Shown: positions 23,712-35,639, counted from the first letter of the stretch. The stretch is 64,000 bases of DNA from Echeneis naucrates (GCF_900963305.1 NC_042518.1:186001-250000); one strand, 5' to 3'. Numbers and translations are program-made. Notes: generated by a model from the sequence alone, not told the origin.

Positions 23712-26700
23712 CTCAGTCCTTCCCCCAGCAGCCTCGGCCTACAGCAGCATAGCTAAAGAGTAGAGGACTTTTTAACTATCAGCTCTGTCATACAGGAAAG
23801 TTTTAAGCCTGATCTTGAAAATTACTAAAGAGTCCGCCCCCCGGACCGATGCTGGAAGTTGGTTCCATAGAAGAGGAGCCTGATAACTGAACGATCTGCC
23901 TCCAGATTTACTCTTGGAGACTCTAGGAACCACAAGTAAACCTCCATCGAGAGAGCGGAGTGGCCTGCTAGGACAGTAAGGAACTATGAGCTCTGAGATA
24001 TGATGGAGCTTGGCCATTAAGAGCTTTATACACTCACCGGCCACTTTATTAGGTACACCATGCTAGTAACGGGTTGGACCCCCTTTTGCCTTCAGAACTG
24101 CCTCAATTCTTCGTGGCATAGATTCAACAAGGTGCTGGAAGCATTCCTCAGAGAGTTTGGTCCATATTGACATGATGGCATCACACAGTTGCTGCAGTTG
24201 TCGGCTGCACATCCATGATGCGAATCTCCCGTTCCACCACATCCCAAAGATGCTCTATTGGATTGAGATCTGGTGACTGTGGAGGCCATTTGAGTACAGT
24301 GATCTCATTGTCATGTTCAAGAAACCAGTCTGAGATGATTCCAGCTTTATGACATGGCGCATTATCCTGCTGAAAGTAGCCATCAGAAGTTGGGTACATT
24401 GTGGTCATAAAGGGATGGACATGGTCAGCAACAATACTCAGGTAGGCTGTGGCGTTGCAACGATGCTCAGTTGGTACCAAGGGGCCCAAAGAGTGCCAAG
24501 AAAATATTCCCCACACCATTACACCACCACCACCAGCCTGAACCGTTGATACAAGGCAGGATGGATCCATGCTTTCATGTTGTTGACGCCAAATTCTGAC
24601 CCTACCATCCGAATGTCGCAGCAGAAATCGAGACTCATCAGACCAGGCAACGTTTTTCCAATCTTCTATTGTCCAATTTTGATGAGCTTGTGCAAATTGT
24701 AGCCTCAGTTTCCTGTTCTTAGCTGAAAGGAGTGGCACCCGGTGTGGTCTCCTGCTGCTGTAGCCCATCTGCCTCAAAGTTCGACGTACTGTGTGTTCAG
24801 AGATGCTCTTCTGCCTACCTTGGTTGTAACGGGTGGTTATTTGAGTCACTGTTGCCTTTCTATCAGCTCGAACCAGTCTGGCCATTCTCCTCTGACCTCT
24901 GGCATCAACAAGGCATTTCCGCCCACAGAACTGCCGCTCACTGGATATTTTTTCTTTTTCGGACCATTCTCTGTAAACCCTAGAGATGGTTGTGCGTGAA
25001 AATCCCAGTAGATCAGCAGTTTCTGAAATACTCAGACCAGCCCTTCTGGCACCAACAACCATGCCACGTTCAAAGTCACTCAAATCACCTTTCTTCCCCA
25101 TACTGATGCTCGGTTTGAACTGCAGGAGATTGTCTTGACCATGTCTACATGCCTAAATGCACTGAGTTGCCGCCATGTGATTGGCTGATTAGAAATTAAG
25201 TGTTAACGAGCAGTTGGACAGGTGTACCTAATAAAGTGGCCGGTGAGTGTATGTTAACAGAAGGATTTTGAATTCTACTCTATATTTTACTGGCAGCCAA
25301 TGGAGAGCAGCTAACAGCAGAGATATGATCTCTTTTCCTAGTTCCTGTTAATATTCATGCAGCAGCGTTCTGAATTAACTGAAGGCCTTTTAGAGATTTG
25401 TTTGGACATCCAGATAGTAATGAGTTACAGTAGTCCAGCCTAGAAGTTACAAATGCATGGACTAGTTTTTCTGCATCATCCTGAGAAAGGATGTTTCTGA
25501 TTTTCCTAATGTTTCTCAGGTGGAAGAAAGCTGCCCGACTAACTTGTTTTATGTGAGGGACAAAGGACATGTCCTGGTCAAAAATTACTCCAAGGTTTCT
25601 TACAGTGGAGCTGGAGGCCAAAGTAATGCCGTCCAGACTGATGAGATGATTAGATAGTATTTTTCTGAGGTGCTTAGGACCGAGTACAATAACTTCTGTT
25701 TTGTCAGAGTTGAGAAGTAAAAAATTTCCAGTCATCCAGACTTTTATGTCTTAAAGACGTCTGCAGTCTGACTACAACTGAGTATCGTCTGCATAGCAGT
25801 GGAAGTTGATGCTGTGTTTCCTGATAATGTTGCCTAGAGGATGCAGATAAAGCGTAAAGAGGATTGGTCCAAGTACCGAACCCTGCGGGACTCCATGACT
25901 GACTACAGTACATGAGGAGGAGCTGTTGTTCACATGAACAAACTGATGTCTATCTGATAAATAGGATTTGAACCACCTTAGTGCAGTTCCTTTAATTCCA
26001 ATTTCATGTTCCAGTCTCTGTAGTAAAATATTATGATCTATGGTGTCGAATGCAGCACTGAGATCTAGAAGGAGAAGTATGGAGGCTGATCCATTGTCTG
26101 AGGCCATTAGAATGTCTTTGGAGACTTTAACCAGCACTGTTTCTGTGCTATGATGGGCTCTAAATCCTGACTGAAATGAATAGAAGGTTTGATATGGGTC
26201 TATAGTTTGCCAAAACATCTGGATAAGGATTCAGCTTTTTAAGCTGGGTTTTGATGACTGCGGTCTTAAGAGCCTGAGGTACATAACCCAAAGATAAGGT
26301 GTAATCAATCAGATCTAGAATGAACAGCTCAATTACATAAAAGATCTCTTTAAAGAGGCTAGTTGGTACTGGGTCTAATAGCCAGGTTGATGATCTGGAT
26401 GATGAAACTATAGAAGCTAGCTCTGAAAGCTTCAGAGGGGAGAATGATTCCAGATGTAAAAGAGGCGTTGCAGTAGATTCAGGAGTTGCTGTATTCAGAA
26501 GATTACTGTCTAATGTAGGTAAGAGCTGATGAATTCTTTCTCTGATCATGAGAATTTTATCTGTAAAAAAAAGTTAATAAAATCATCACTGCTAAGAGCT
26601 AAGGGGATCACTGGTTCAACTGAGCTATGGCTCTCTGTCAGCCTGGCTACAGTGCTGAAGAGAAACCTGGGGTTGTTCTAGTTTTTTTCTATGAGTGCTG

Positions 26701-29700
26701 AGTAATATGAACTCTAATTTCCTTGATGTCTGCTTTAAGACATGAATGTGGGAATTATACCAGGGAGCCAGCCTCCTCTGTTTGATTACTTTCTTTTGAG
26801 AGGGGCGGCATTGTCCAGATTTGAACATAGTGTTGCCATAGTGCTCTTCACAAGGTCATCAACCTGTGTATGTTTTTTCTGGCCCCCTCCCCAGTCGGAC
26901 CAGTGATCACATATACAGCCTGTTGTCATGTCGTCATTTAACAGCTGGCTGTCAAGGTGGTGTCCCGAAAACAATGTGGGCTACATAGATAACTGGAAGA
27001 CTGTATGCCATAAAAACTGTTGTTGTTGTCGTCAGGTCATCCCCATCACCATGGAAACAAACACAGATAAAACAGACTGTAGTCCTGTCGGCACATCTGT
27101 GATTAGGGTCTTTTCTGGTCCTGGGCTGGTCTTGGGCCTACCTCTGTTGGCCTTGCTGGGGTAGATCTTGGTGAAATGTCTGTATTCGTCTGGAGGAGGG
27201 AAATCATCCAGAGGATGGAACGAATATTTGGACTCAAAATCATCTGCAGAAGAAGAAACAAAACGTCATTTCTGTTTCTGTTGGGCTCAATGATCCACCT
27301 TCTGTTCAGTCAAACTGTCTGAAGACGGAGGAGGGAGCAAACAGAAGGTGAAGAAGAAGAATGAAGGTGGAGCCTGAACTGAGGCAGCAATGATTAACAA
27401 AGACACTAAGAAACAAAAACATTGAAGAGAAGAAACCATAAAGCAGCTAAAAGTGAATCAGCTCACAACGAAACAAAAAAAAGCCCTGAAATGTTTTATT
27501 TTGGCACTAAAAACTAAAACTGAGGAATGGTCAAACAGACGGAGGGAGAGACAGAACTCACCCACAAACAAGCGAGGGATGGAGGAGGAGGGGGCGTGTC
27601 CATTACGAAGAGGGGGTGGGGGCGGGGGAGGAGCAGCAGGAGTGCGAGTTGGCGGGGGAGGAGGTTTCCCTCGGGCAGGGGGATCTGAGGAGAGGGAGGG
27701 GCTACCATGTGTCCTGTATGGTGGAGGAGGCGGGGCTTCTCTGCCCCCTGCCCTTGAAGATGATGACTGGACCGGAACAGGAGGAGCTGAAGTGACAAAC
27801 AGGTTATCAGTACAGGTGAGTGTAAAATTAAAAAACAAAAATTTGTAATATGAAACGTCTTTTTAATCTTTTTAAGGCCAAAAATAATAATAAAAAATTT
27901 AAATGTAAACACCAGAAAACAGAGGAGAAAATCAGACTGAAACAGACTGAACCAGCTGACCTCACCTGCTCCTCTACCTGGCGGCTCTCTGACAGGGGGA
28001 GGCGGCCTGTTGGCACCCTGTTGGGAGGGGGTGGGAGAGGCAGGGGGTGGAAGTGGAGCGGGGCCTCTTGTGGGCGTATGGCCAGCAGGTGAGGGGGCGG
28101 TTCTTTTATTGCTGAGGGAGTTGTGTCGTTGGGGAAGCTCAGGTGTTGCCTCCCCGCCACCGCCTGTTGGACCATTTGTGACACGATATGGTGGAGGGGG
28201 TGGGGCCAGAGAGGAAGAGGAGGCGACAGATGATGCGGGATTTCCTCCTGAGGTGGGTGGGCGTCTGCTGTTGCTAGGAGATGGGGGAGGTTTGGAGGGG
28301 AGAGGTGGGGTATTGTTAGGGGCTGGTGGGAGGGGCTTCTCTCTGTTGTAAGAGGACGAGGATGGAGGGGAGGGAGCGTTACCACGGCGACAGAGAGGTG
28401 GTGGAGGAGGTGGGGCAGAGGAGGAGTGCCTCATGCCAGTAGAAGGGGAAGAGGCAGCAGAGGAGAGCGAGGAGGGGGAAGGAGAGGAGGACAGGTTGGG
28501 GAGTGATGGACGCTGGGAGCGACCCGTCTCCATCAGTGATGATGCCTGAGCGGTGGGGCTCTCTCCATCGTCATGGCGATGATTTGGGGGGCGGGGCGCC
28601 GCAGCTCGGGTCGAGGGAGAACGCCCGTCTGAATTAGAAACATACACAGACAAAAAGAAAAAAATGTTATGGCAAATTCTAAGTTAAAAAGTTACATTTA
28701 TTATTTCATATGCTTGCAAAACGTAAAACCTTACATATTAATTATTTACATTTTCTATAACATGTACATAAGACACGACAACAATGAAATCAATCAAACA
28801 AAGTGAACTGACCTCCGACTGGCCTCAGTTTGGGAAGTCCACCCATGAACAGATCTCCTATTGGTGGAATAGAACCTGATGGGCTTGCTGGTCCGCTCCC
28901 ATTGGCTCCTCCTTTGGGCTCTGAGAACCACAACCATTGGACAGATGAGAGAGGGTTCCGCCTCCTGCACAATGTCACGACACAACAAGGACTCAACAAT
29001 GAAATCACAGATGGGATGGATATGGGTGAAATGCATTGTAGGTGCAGGTGAGACCAGGTGACGTCAAACAGCTGGATGAGGTGACGTGGGGTGATGTGGG
29101 ATGTTAAAGGTGAAGGGAGTGTTTACACTCCCACGCTGCTCCGACGCTCCAACAGCATCAATTCGCCACATTCACTTAACTGAGAGGAACCTGCTTCTTC
29201 TGAATCAATCCTCAATTCTAATAAGGTGGGGGAGTGAATGTGTCTGAACAGGCAGGACTCTCCACCCAGTCATGTGTCACCCCTCCACCACAGGTAAACA
29301 GGAACTCATTACGTGTGATCATCAGAGCGTCATTCAGCTATGTGACAGAGTTCTCACAACTCATTAAAATCAAAAGCCTCTGCTGGCCCTTTTGTGAAAA
29401 AACTGGCTGTCACGACTGATCTTCACCCAAATTAAATATTCAAATTTGAGACACTGAAGTCTTTTCCTGTAGCTCCTGTAGCTTCAGATGAGTTTGGGTG
29501 CAAAAACACTGAGGTCTGCATCACCTGAACAAAGCCAAGCTGCTCAGCTGATGTTGCTATGAGAAACTCTGTCACATGGTGACAAACTGCAAACGTGAGC
29601 TCAGCAGCTGCAGGAAGCTGCAGGATCTGGATTAACCAGCTGATACTTCACCATCCAGTCAATTCATTGAATAACAGTTTGATGCACTGATTCAAATCTG

Positions 29701-30783
29701 TACTGGACACTAAACTGACCAATTCAAAACGTGAAGACCTGAACCACAGCTACACTAAACTGATGACATCAGAGACAGAGAAGTTAGAGCAGGACCCAAA
29801 CAACAGGTCAGACGTGAGGGACAGAAACACAGTGAGTGAGGTCAGACTCTGTCTTGTGCTTGAGAAAGTATGGGTGATCTGGTCTGGGATCAGATCCTGG
29901 ATGGGGTCCTACATCAGGTTTAGCTCAGGTACGTATTAATTGAGAGCTGATGACAGTGTCACGTCTACATATCACCAACAGCCCTGACTTCTGTTGCAGT
30001 CACCATGTGGTGAGGTGCGCATTCTGTGTCTGCAATGGTTGTTATCTTTCGTTTGAAACACAACTGAAGCTGCTCAGTCTGCATGAATGAGCATGAATGA
30101 CCTTCAATAACCTCAGCTGACTGAGTTTCATCAGACGTCTCATACAACATCCAAATCACTGCATCAAACTGTGTTTCAGCAGTGACACCTGCTGTTCAGG
30201 TGCGTGAGTGTTGATGATGTCATCATAATGTGGACATGTTCAGGTTCAGCTCTGAATCATGTTGGACAGGAAACATGGCGGCTGTGTAACCTCGACCCTA
30301 AGCCTCCTGCAGCCTCAAGTATTAGAGAAGGTCCTTACTCTCTGGGGACAGAGCAGAGCTCTTCTCTCCGGCCGTCTTCTTCTGCTCCTCTGATGGTGCC
30401 CCCTGCTGTTTGGGCTGGTGCTGTTGCTGGTGTAGGTATTGGTATAAACGAATGTATGGGTGCTCTGTGGGGGGTGTTTGGCTCTTTGGTGTTTGAGTCT
30501 TACTATCGAGCAGCGGAGCGCTGCGGTCATTCACCACCGACACTTTCCTCAGCTTGGTGCCTTTACAGATGTCAGACAGCAGAGCGCCACGACCTTTGGC
30601 CTCCTCTTTGCTCAGCTTTGGGGGGCTGGTGTTGGCCTGGGGCGGGGGCACCATACAACACATTCACAAATATGACCTTAAAGGGTCAAACCAATCAGAA
30701 ATCAGAAGGTTCCTCACCTGGCTGAAGGTGGGGGGAGGTGGGGGTACTCCCGGAGGAGGAGGAGGTGGGGGAGGGATGGGCAT
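22959..30783 (-). CDS. wipf2: WAS/WASL-interacting protein family member 2 (WIRE/WICH)
   Basis: Seven coding exons on the minus strand (30783-30718, 30636-30339, 28920-28813, 28628-27966, 27786-27562, 27243-27142, 22999-22959) join in frame to 500 residues; human WIPF2 has 440. It starts with MPI and a polyproline profilin-binding run. The WH2 actin-binding motif follows ([18 protein letters not shown]), then [11 protein letters not shown] and repeated Pro-rich SH3 sites ([34 protein letters not shown]). The C-terminal WASP-binding region is [19 protein letters not shown] and [10 protein letters not shown]. The last 41-base exon encodes the family ending [18 protein letters not shown] and the C-terminus favour WIPF2 over WIPF1. 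The protein links WASP/N-WASP to actin. A 4.1 kb final intron holds an L2 LINE interrupted by a Tc1-like element. Confidence 0.92.
23168..26875 (-). mobile_element. L2-clade LINE in the last wipf2 intron, split by a Tc1-like transposon (copy 2)
   Basis: The 3' terminus lies at 23168-23215 (reverse complement of GGCGCTATACAAATAAAT), and the reverse transcriptase regions run at 25355-25735, 25772-26218 and 26160-26549. Motifs match copy 1 almost word for word, including [21 protein letters not shown] and [13 protein letters not shown]. The C-terminal 81 residues (24014-23772) differ from copy 1 at only two positions by eye. The frame is broken by stops and shifts in several places, including just after YADDTQL and near 26160-26218. 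The 3' UTR carries about 300 bases (23340-23640) not present in copy 1. A Tc1-like element interrupts it at 24031-25249. The 5' junction is near 26875, but LINE-like reading may extend to about 26970. Confidence 0.85.
24031..25249 (-). mobile_element. Tc1/mariner transposon with near-complete transposase
   Basis: The 1219-base element has terminal inverted repeats beginning CACTCACCGGCCACTTTATT and is flanked by TA on both sides (24029-24030, 25250-25251). The minus-strand transposase starts at 25101 ([20 protein letters not shown]) with two helix-turn-helix regions. It carries a DDE triad: the D of WSDESRF, the D of [10 protein letters not shown] and the E of [10 protein letters not shown] count 36 residues between the last two, which suggests the DD36E group rather than DD34E. 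The frame closes early at 24181; an alternative frame reads on as [20 protein letters not shown] to PTRY and stops at 24063. This indicates a small frameshift near 24200 that removes the C-terminus. Otherwise the copy looks young. Confidence 0.93.
28929..30338. other. wipf2 intron
   Basis: This is non-coding sequence between the exons at 30636-30339 and 28920-28813. I see no exon-like frame, RNA gene or mobile element. Confidence 0.5.
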
Positions 30784-30919
30784 TTTGCTGCTGAAAAGAC
30801 ACACCAGAACCCTGTAACACACAAACACCACTCAAATTCAACTCAATGAGGCAGGAACACAACCTCGTCCTTCACTTTTCAAAATAAAACGTGTTGGTCC
30901 TTCTGGGAGACCAGATCAA

Positions 30920-31670
30920 GTCAAATCATTATCATGGCTCCAAATCATAAAGTTCCATCAAGGCTCTTCACACAGAGAGCAGGCCCAGAGCAAACTCTGT
31001 GACAGTGAGAGAGAGCCTGTAGGAGAGGAGGGGGGGACTTTGTAGAGGGATAAAGAGACAACAAGAACAGGAGGAGAGAAGGTGACATGAAGATACAAAC
31101 TGAACATCAAGAAAACATCCAGCTGACTGATGAAACCTGCTGCAGTAAATATTATCAGTAGAAGACGAGGTCACAGTGGGAGGAAGATAACTAAAGGGGA
31201 CTGTGGACCACAGATGATTCAGCACCTGAAGGACGGAGACAGGAAGAGACAGAGTTAGAGACGGGAAGGGTGGGATGGCCATGGGGGGGGGGGGGGGGCT
31301 ATAGCACCACAACTAAAAGAAACACTGCAATTTAACTTTACATTTTAAATTTTAACAGTGTCATAAAGGAATGTTTTCATTCTGACCTTACGCTGTGACA
31401 GAGCCCCCCCCCCCCCCGGACCGAAACTGGCAGTTGGTTCAACAGAAGAGGAGCCTGATAGCTCAAAGATCTGCCTCCTGATGGAGACTCCAGGAACCAG
31501 AACTAAACCTTCATCCAGAGAGCAAAGTGACCTCCTGGGATCATCAGGAACTCTGAGCTCTCTCACCGGGACCCCCAGTATACAGAGAACTGTCACTTCT
31601 GGACTAGGTCCACATTGGTCTCCTTTCTCCACCAAGACTGCACCTGAGCAGGTCCAGAACAAAAACCTCT
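30920..31670 (-). mobile_element. Diverged L2-type LINE 3' remnant (copy 3)
   Basis: In the first wipf2 intron, sequence at about 31410-31560 (CAGTTGGTTCAACAGAAGAG, AGCCTGATAGCTCAAAGATC, CTCCAGGAACCAGAACTAAA) matches the region of copies 1 and 2 that encodes the LINE C-terminus. The left end near 30930 (CCAAATCATAAAG, AGCAGGCCCAGAGCAAACTC) matches the L2 3' terminus. It is clearly more diverged than the other two copies and carries G and C homopolymers at about 31284-31296 and 31406-31418. Confidence 0.65.
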
Positions 31671-32092
31671 TTACCTGGACCAGATCATGAGAGTACCTCT
31701 GCAGGATTCAGTTTTCTGGAATCTCAATTCATCATTAAAGGAATAATGTCCACACACGGATCCTAGAACTGCCAGACCAGGCCCTGGTCTATCGGACTCT
31801 GAGATATTCGTCTGTAGTTTCCGCAGCAGTTCGTCGGGGTTGCTGGTTTAGCCTCGGTCGGGCTCTGAGCTAACACTTAAACCAGTCTCACCGTTCAGCT
31901 GCTGGCCAGATGTTCACCACCCACGATCCACATCTGTCTGAACAGATTCAGACCTTCCCATCAGCTTCATTCGGCCTTAACGTGTTACAAGATGCACCGT
32001 TAGCTAACCAGGTCGCCCACCCTGCTAGCCGTTTGTTAGCATTAGCAGCGGGTCCGTGTGGCATCTTTCGGCCAACAGGTGAAATAAATCCT

Positions 32093-32260
32093 ACCTGGGG
32101 ACGTCACGGCCTCTCCTCCGGTGGAGCCATGCCGTGGGGTGTCGGTGTTAGAGTCCGCAGCTCTCCGTTAGCTGTTAGCTTCTCTGCTGCAGATTCGGAT
32201 TCCTCGTCAGTCAACACGAGAGCACGTGACCTGAGCGCGAGGACACGCGCCGCTGCAGCT
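32093..32260 (-). promoter_or_regulatory. wipf2: wipf2 5' UTR exon and CpG promoter
   Basis: On the minus strand GACGTCCCCAG|GTAGGATT gives a good donor with its exon side at about 32095, in a CpG-rich block with a CGTGAC motif. It is a non-coding first exon 1.3 kb upstream of the coding start. The zwint-like gene starts on the other strand about 450 bases away, so the two probably share a bidirectional promoter. Confidence 0.5.
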
Positions 32261-32688
32261 GATGCTGACCAATCAAATTTGTTTTTTATTCACATGTTTA
32301 TGTTTACTGTTTTACTATTTGCTTGGATCTTTAATGTAGTGTCTGAATCTGCAGACTGCTTCTTTGTTCGGGTTCACTAAACTGACTTCAGGACTCAACT
32401 GCAGTTTTACCGACTAGAGAAGAAAAAGACAGTTTCTGGTTTTAGCTCTTAAAAAACAGATGTCTTCGGATATTTTTAAATTAAACCATGTGACTACATT
32501 GAAAGCAGAAATGAATATTATTTGAAAATCAACATTTTCACACAGTCACTTCTTCCCTGCTCTGTCCTTCCGTCTTCCGGTTGGCGGATGTGATAAACCG
32601 GAACTAAATCTCCGTATTAAACGAAGGACTTCAACGTCATACCGAACCGACCAATCAGGTGCCTCGTGGCGGGGATTTGAAAACCGAA

Positions 32689-35541
32689 ATGGCTGAAGTT
32701 CGATCGTAAGTTTCCAAAAGTCGGTCAGCATGTATAATTCAGTCCTGTCAGAGACTTCTGTTCGGTGAGAAAAGGCATTGAAATGTTGGAACTTCAGGTC
32801 GGACTCCATCGCACTGAACTAAAGTAGAAACATGAGAATTAGCAGTGAGCGCGTTGATGAGCTAAGCTAAGCTAAGCTAACGCCTGTCTGTTTACGTCAG
32901 CTTGTTGCAGCGCTATGATCCGGCTCTGTTGGATCCCTGTGGAGACCCGGACCCCGATCAGCCGGACTCTGCTGAGACAGCCAGGATGCTCCTCCACCTG
33001 ACGGTCAGAATCCAGCAGCAGCCTCCATCGGAGGATCCGAAACCTCTTACACCATCACAGCACACTGGACCGGGCCCGAGTCAGGCCTGGGCTGGACCAT
33101 CACAGAACATTTAAAGCCCACAACCACGCGAACTTTTATTCCGCTTGGACTGACTGGTGGATAGTAATGTTTGTTTTTTTTTTTTTCATCTGACTGTGTA
33201 GGAGGGTCGACGTGTTCAAAAGGTTTTATGGCGTCAGCTGTTTGTTCTAGACTCCATGATGTCGCTCCTGGAGGGTCTAGACTCCGCCCAGCAACTGCTG
33301 ATACAACTCAGCCCCCCCCAGCCCGGTACACACACAAACTATATTCAAGAAGACACAGAATGCACACAACTTCAGACATTACTGTGATGCCTCGGTTCAC
33401 ATGGCAGAGTCTAATCCGAACTCTATACAAATGTCTTTCTTCTTCTTCAACCTGATAAGATCTGGTTGGGAAAAACTAAATCTTTTTAGGTTTACTGTCA
33501 GATTTTATATTTAGTATAAATCATCACTAAACTGAAATCAGTGATGAGCTTAAAAGGAACAGGGACTAACGTGTCATAAGGAGGATCATACACTCATCCT
33601 CATCTGGTATAGCTTCCTTTATTTTGAACATCACCTCCATTCCAACACAATTCACTCAGAGGGTGGAGCTCGAGGCAGGTGGAAAGCTCTGAAGGTGAAG
33701 AGCAAGTCAGAGATGGAGGAGACAGAGGCTCTGCTCACGTCGCTGCAGGACAGAATCCAACAGATCCATGACAGAAGACACACACTCACACAGTTGGTCC
33801 AACAGCTGCACAGCAAGGTGAATACACGTTACACAAGTTAACAGCTCGTAGGTTGACGCTGTTTCATTTATATCTATCAATATGCATGGTGTGGACATAA
33901 AGCCTTGAGTGGAGGGCTTAATCATACCTCCCAAGGTGCATTCAGAACAGCCCACCCGGTTTCTGTCCGTGTCTTTTTCAGAAGCAGCAATGTGAACAGC
34001 TGGAGGAATCTCTGCTGAAGGCCCAGAAGGCAGTGCAGTCTTGTAATCGCCAATTGGACCAACTGAGGGAGGAGTCAGAGGTGGCACTCCGTCAGATGAT
34101 CAGCTGGCAGCAACTCAGAGATCAGTGAGAGTCGTTATATTGTGTGACCTGTGCTCAGGTCAACTGATTGGTCTCTAACTCAGCTGTTCTTGTATCAGAC
34201 TGCAGGTTTGCCTGTGCACAGTACAGGACATCATGCAGATCAAGCTTCTGTCCTTCAACCAATCAGAGCTATGTGTTGAGCTCAGGCCACGCCTAACCTC
34301 TGATCATTCATCCAATGAATTGGAGCCACTGAAGTTGTCAGTCACATGGGGCCTTGATGACCACTTCAGTCTGCAGGTAACCCACAAGACTCATGAGGAG
34401 ATATAGATTTGATCTAATTCTCCTTGTCTCTTCTCTCCTTGGTGACTCGCTTGTGGCGTTATGGGGATTTTGGTCTCTGTAGGTGGGCGAGGGGACAGCT
34501 GGTCTGGTGGAAGACTGTATGTCGGGCAGACGGTCGGAGCTGAGTGATGCCCTGCTGGAGGTGAAGCAGCGTTACGTGGGCCAAGCTGAGCTGCTCTCAG
34601 AGATTCAGGCTCTGAGGTCCAGGTGAGCTTCCACATTTTGCCATGGGTCCACTGCTTGCTCTGTCAGACCTCTGAACTATCTGTGACCTGTCAGATCGAT
34701 AATCAATAAACACAAGGAGCTGACATCGGAACCAGTTTCAACAAACTAGATGTTAAATACTTGACATTACTATTATACATGATACTAGAAGTGAGATGAG
34801 GTATGATTCAAATAGGTGTTTAATAAAAACTTTTTATTAGGACTCCTTGTTAGCTCTTATCTGTTGAGATCAACAATCCTTAAATCCTAAAAAACACACT
34901 GACTCATCTTAGAGCCATCAAGGTAATGACATCATCACAGTCATGTCACTATGATTCTGGGTCTCTTCGTTTTTTGTATTTTATGGCGGAATTTCTTTGT
35001 TCATGTGGATCTCAAATCCTTCCATCGTTTGACCCCATCAGTCAGTTACTAACTGATGAACTTCTGTTGATAGTAGTTTGCTCTGTTTCCAGTTTTGTGC
35101 TAAGCTAACTCACGCCTGGAGATGAATGTCTGTCACTTTTGCTTTGTGTCTCCAGTTTTGCCATCGACTGGCGTCCTGCTCAGCGGCTGCTGATCTACCT
35201 GAAGTCGGCGTTGTTGGTGTGTCACCTGGAGGTGGAGGAGGGGTACCCGAGTGGTGGACGAGCTCGTCTGCTGTCGGTCCGCAGGGACGGACAACCTGTG
35301 GACACATCTGGATTGAAGGTAAAGATAAACACCTCATAAAGTTCAGCTTTGTGTCAGACACAAGACTGTCTGTAACTGATCTGTTCATACGTTCACAACC
35401 TCAGACCAACAAACAGACACTCAGTCACAAACTGGTCCTTCAAACTAGAGATCCTCTGTCTTTTTCACCCTGCAGCCTCACAGACCTGACCTGAGGCTGA
35501 CAGACTGGTTGGTTCTTCTCTGCAGCAGCCCGCTCATCTGA
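32689..35541 (+). CDS. zwint: Coiled-coil kinetochore-type protein, zwint-like
   Basis: Nine exons (32689-32705, 32901-33003, 33238-33325, 33660-33817, 33982-34124, 34199-34376, 34483-34622, 35156-35318, 35476-35541) join with consistent phases into 351 residues starting MAEVRSLLQRYDPALLDP. Residues of about 70-170 form a long coiled coil (GRWKALKVKSKSEMEETEAL, DRIQQIHDRRHTLTQLVQQL, KKQQCEQLEESLLKAQKAVQ). The C-terminal half is compact and non-coiled (LCVELRPRL, FAIDWRPAQRLLIYLKSALL), as in RWD-type kinetochore subunits. The coiled coil resembles human ZWINT (EQWKELKATYREH... followed by KKQ at an exon edge), an outer-kinetochore partner of KNL1. That identification comes from pattern and remembered sequence only. 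AATAAA at 35624-35629 ends the transcript. Another small kinetochore subunit is possible. Confidence 0.6.
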
Positions 35542-35623
35542 TTCCGTGTTCGACCTGTTTGTTTGTCTCACCTATTCCCTGTTTGCATTTCTATAGTTGT
35601 CCTTGTACGAACAAAAACGTGTA

Positions 35624-35629
35624 AATAAA
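35624..35629 (+). terminator. Poly(A) signal of the zwint-like gene
   Basis: AATAAA lies 83 bases after the stop codon at 35539-35541, a typical short 3' UTR. Confidence 0.7.
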
Positions 35630-35639
35630 GTTTTCACAT

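Noticed and set aside
27453-28351. Plus-strand Gly-rich open frames across 27.5-28.3 kb
   Set aside because: They are antisense to the proline-rich wipf2 exons; Pro codons read as Gly on the opposite strand.
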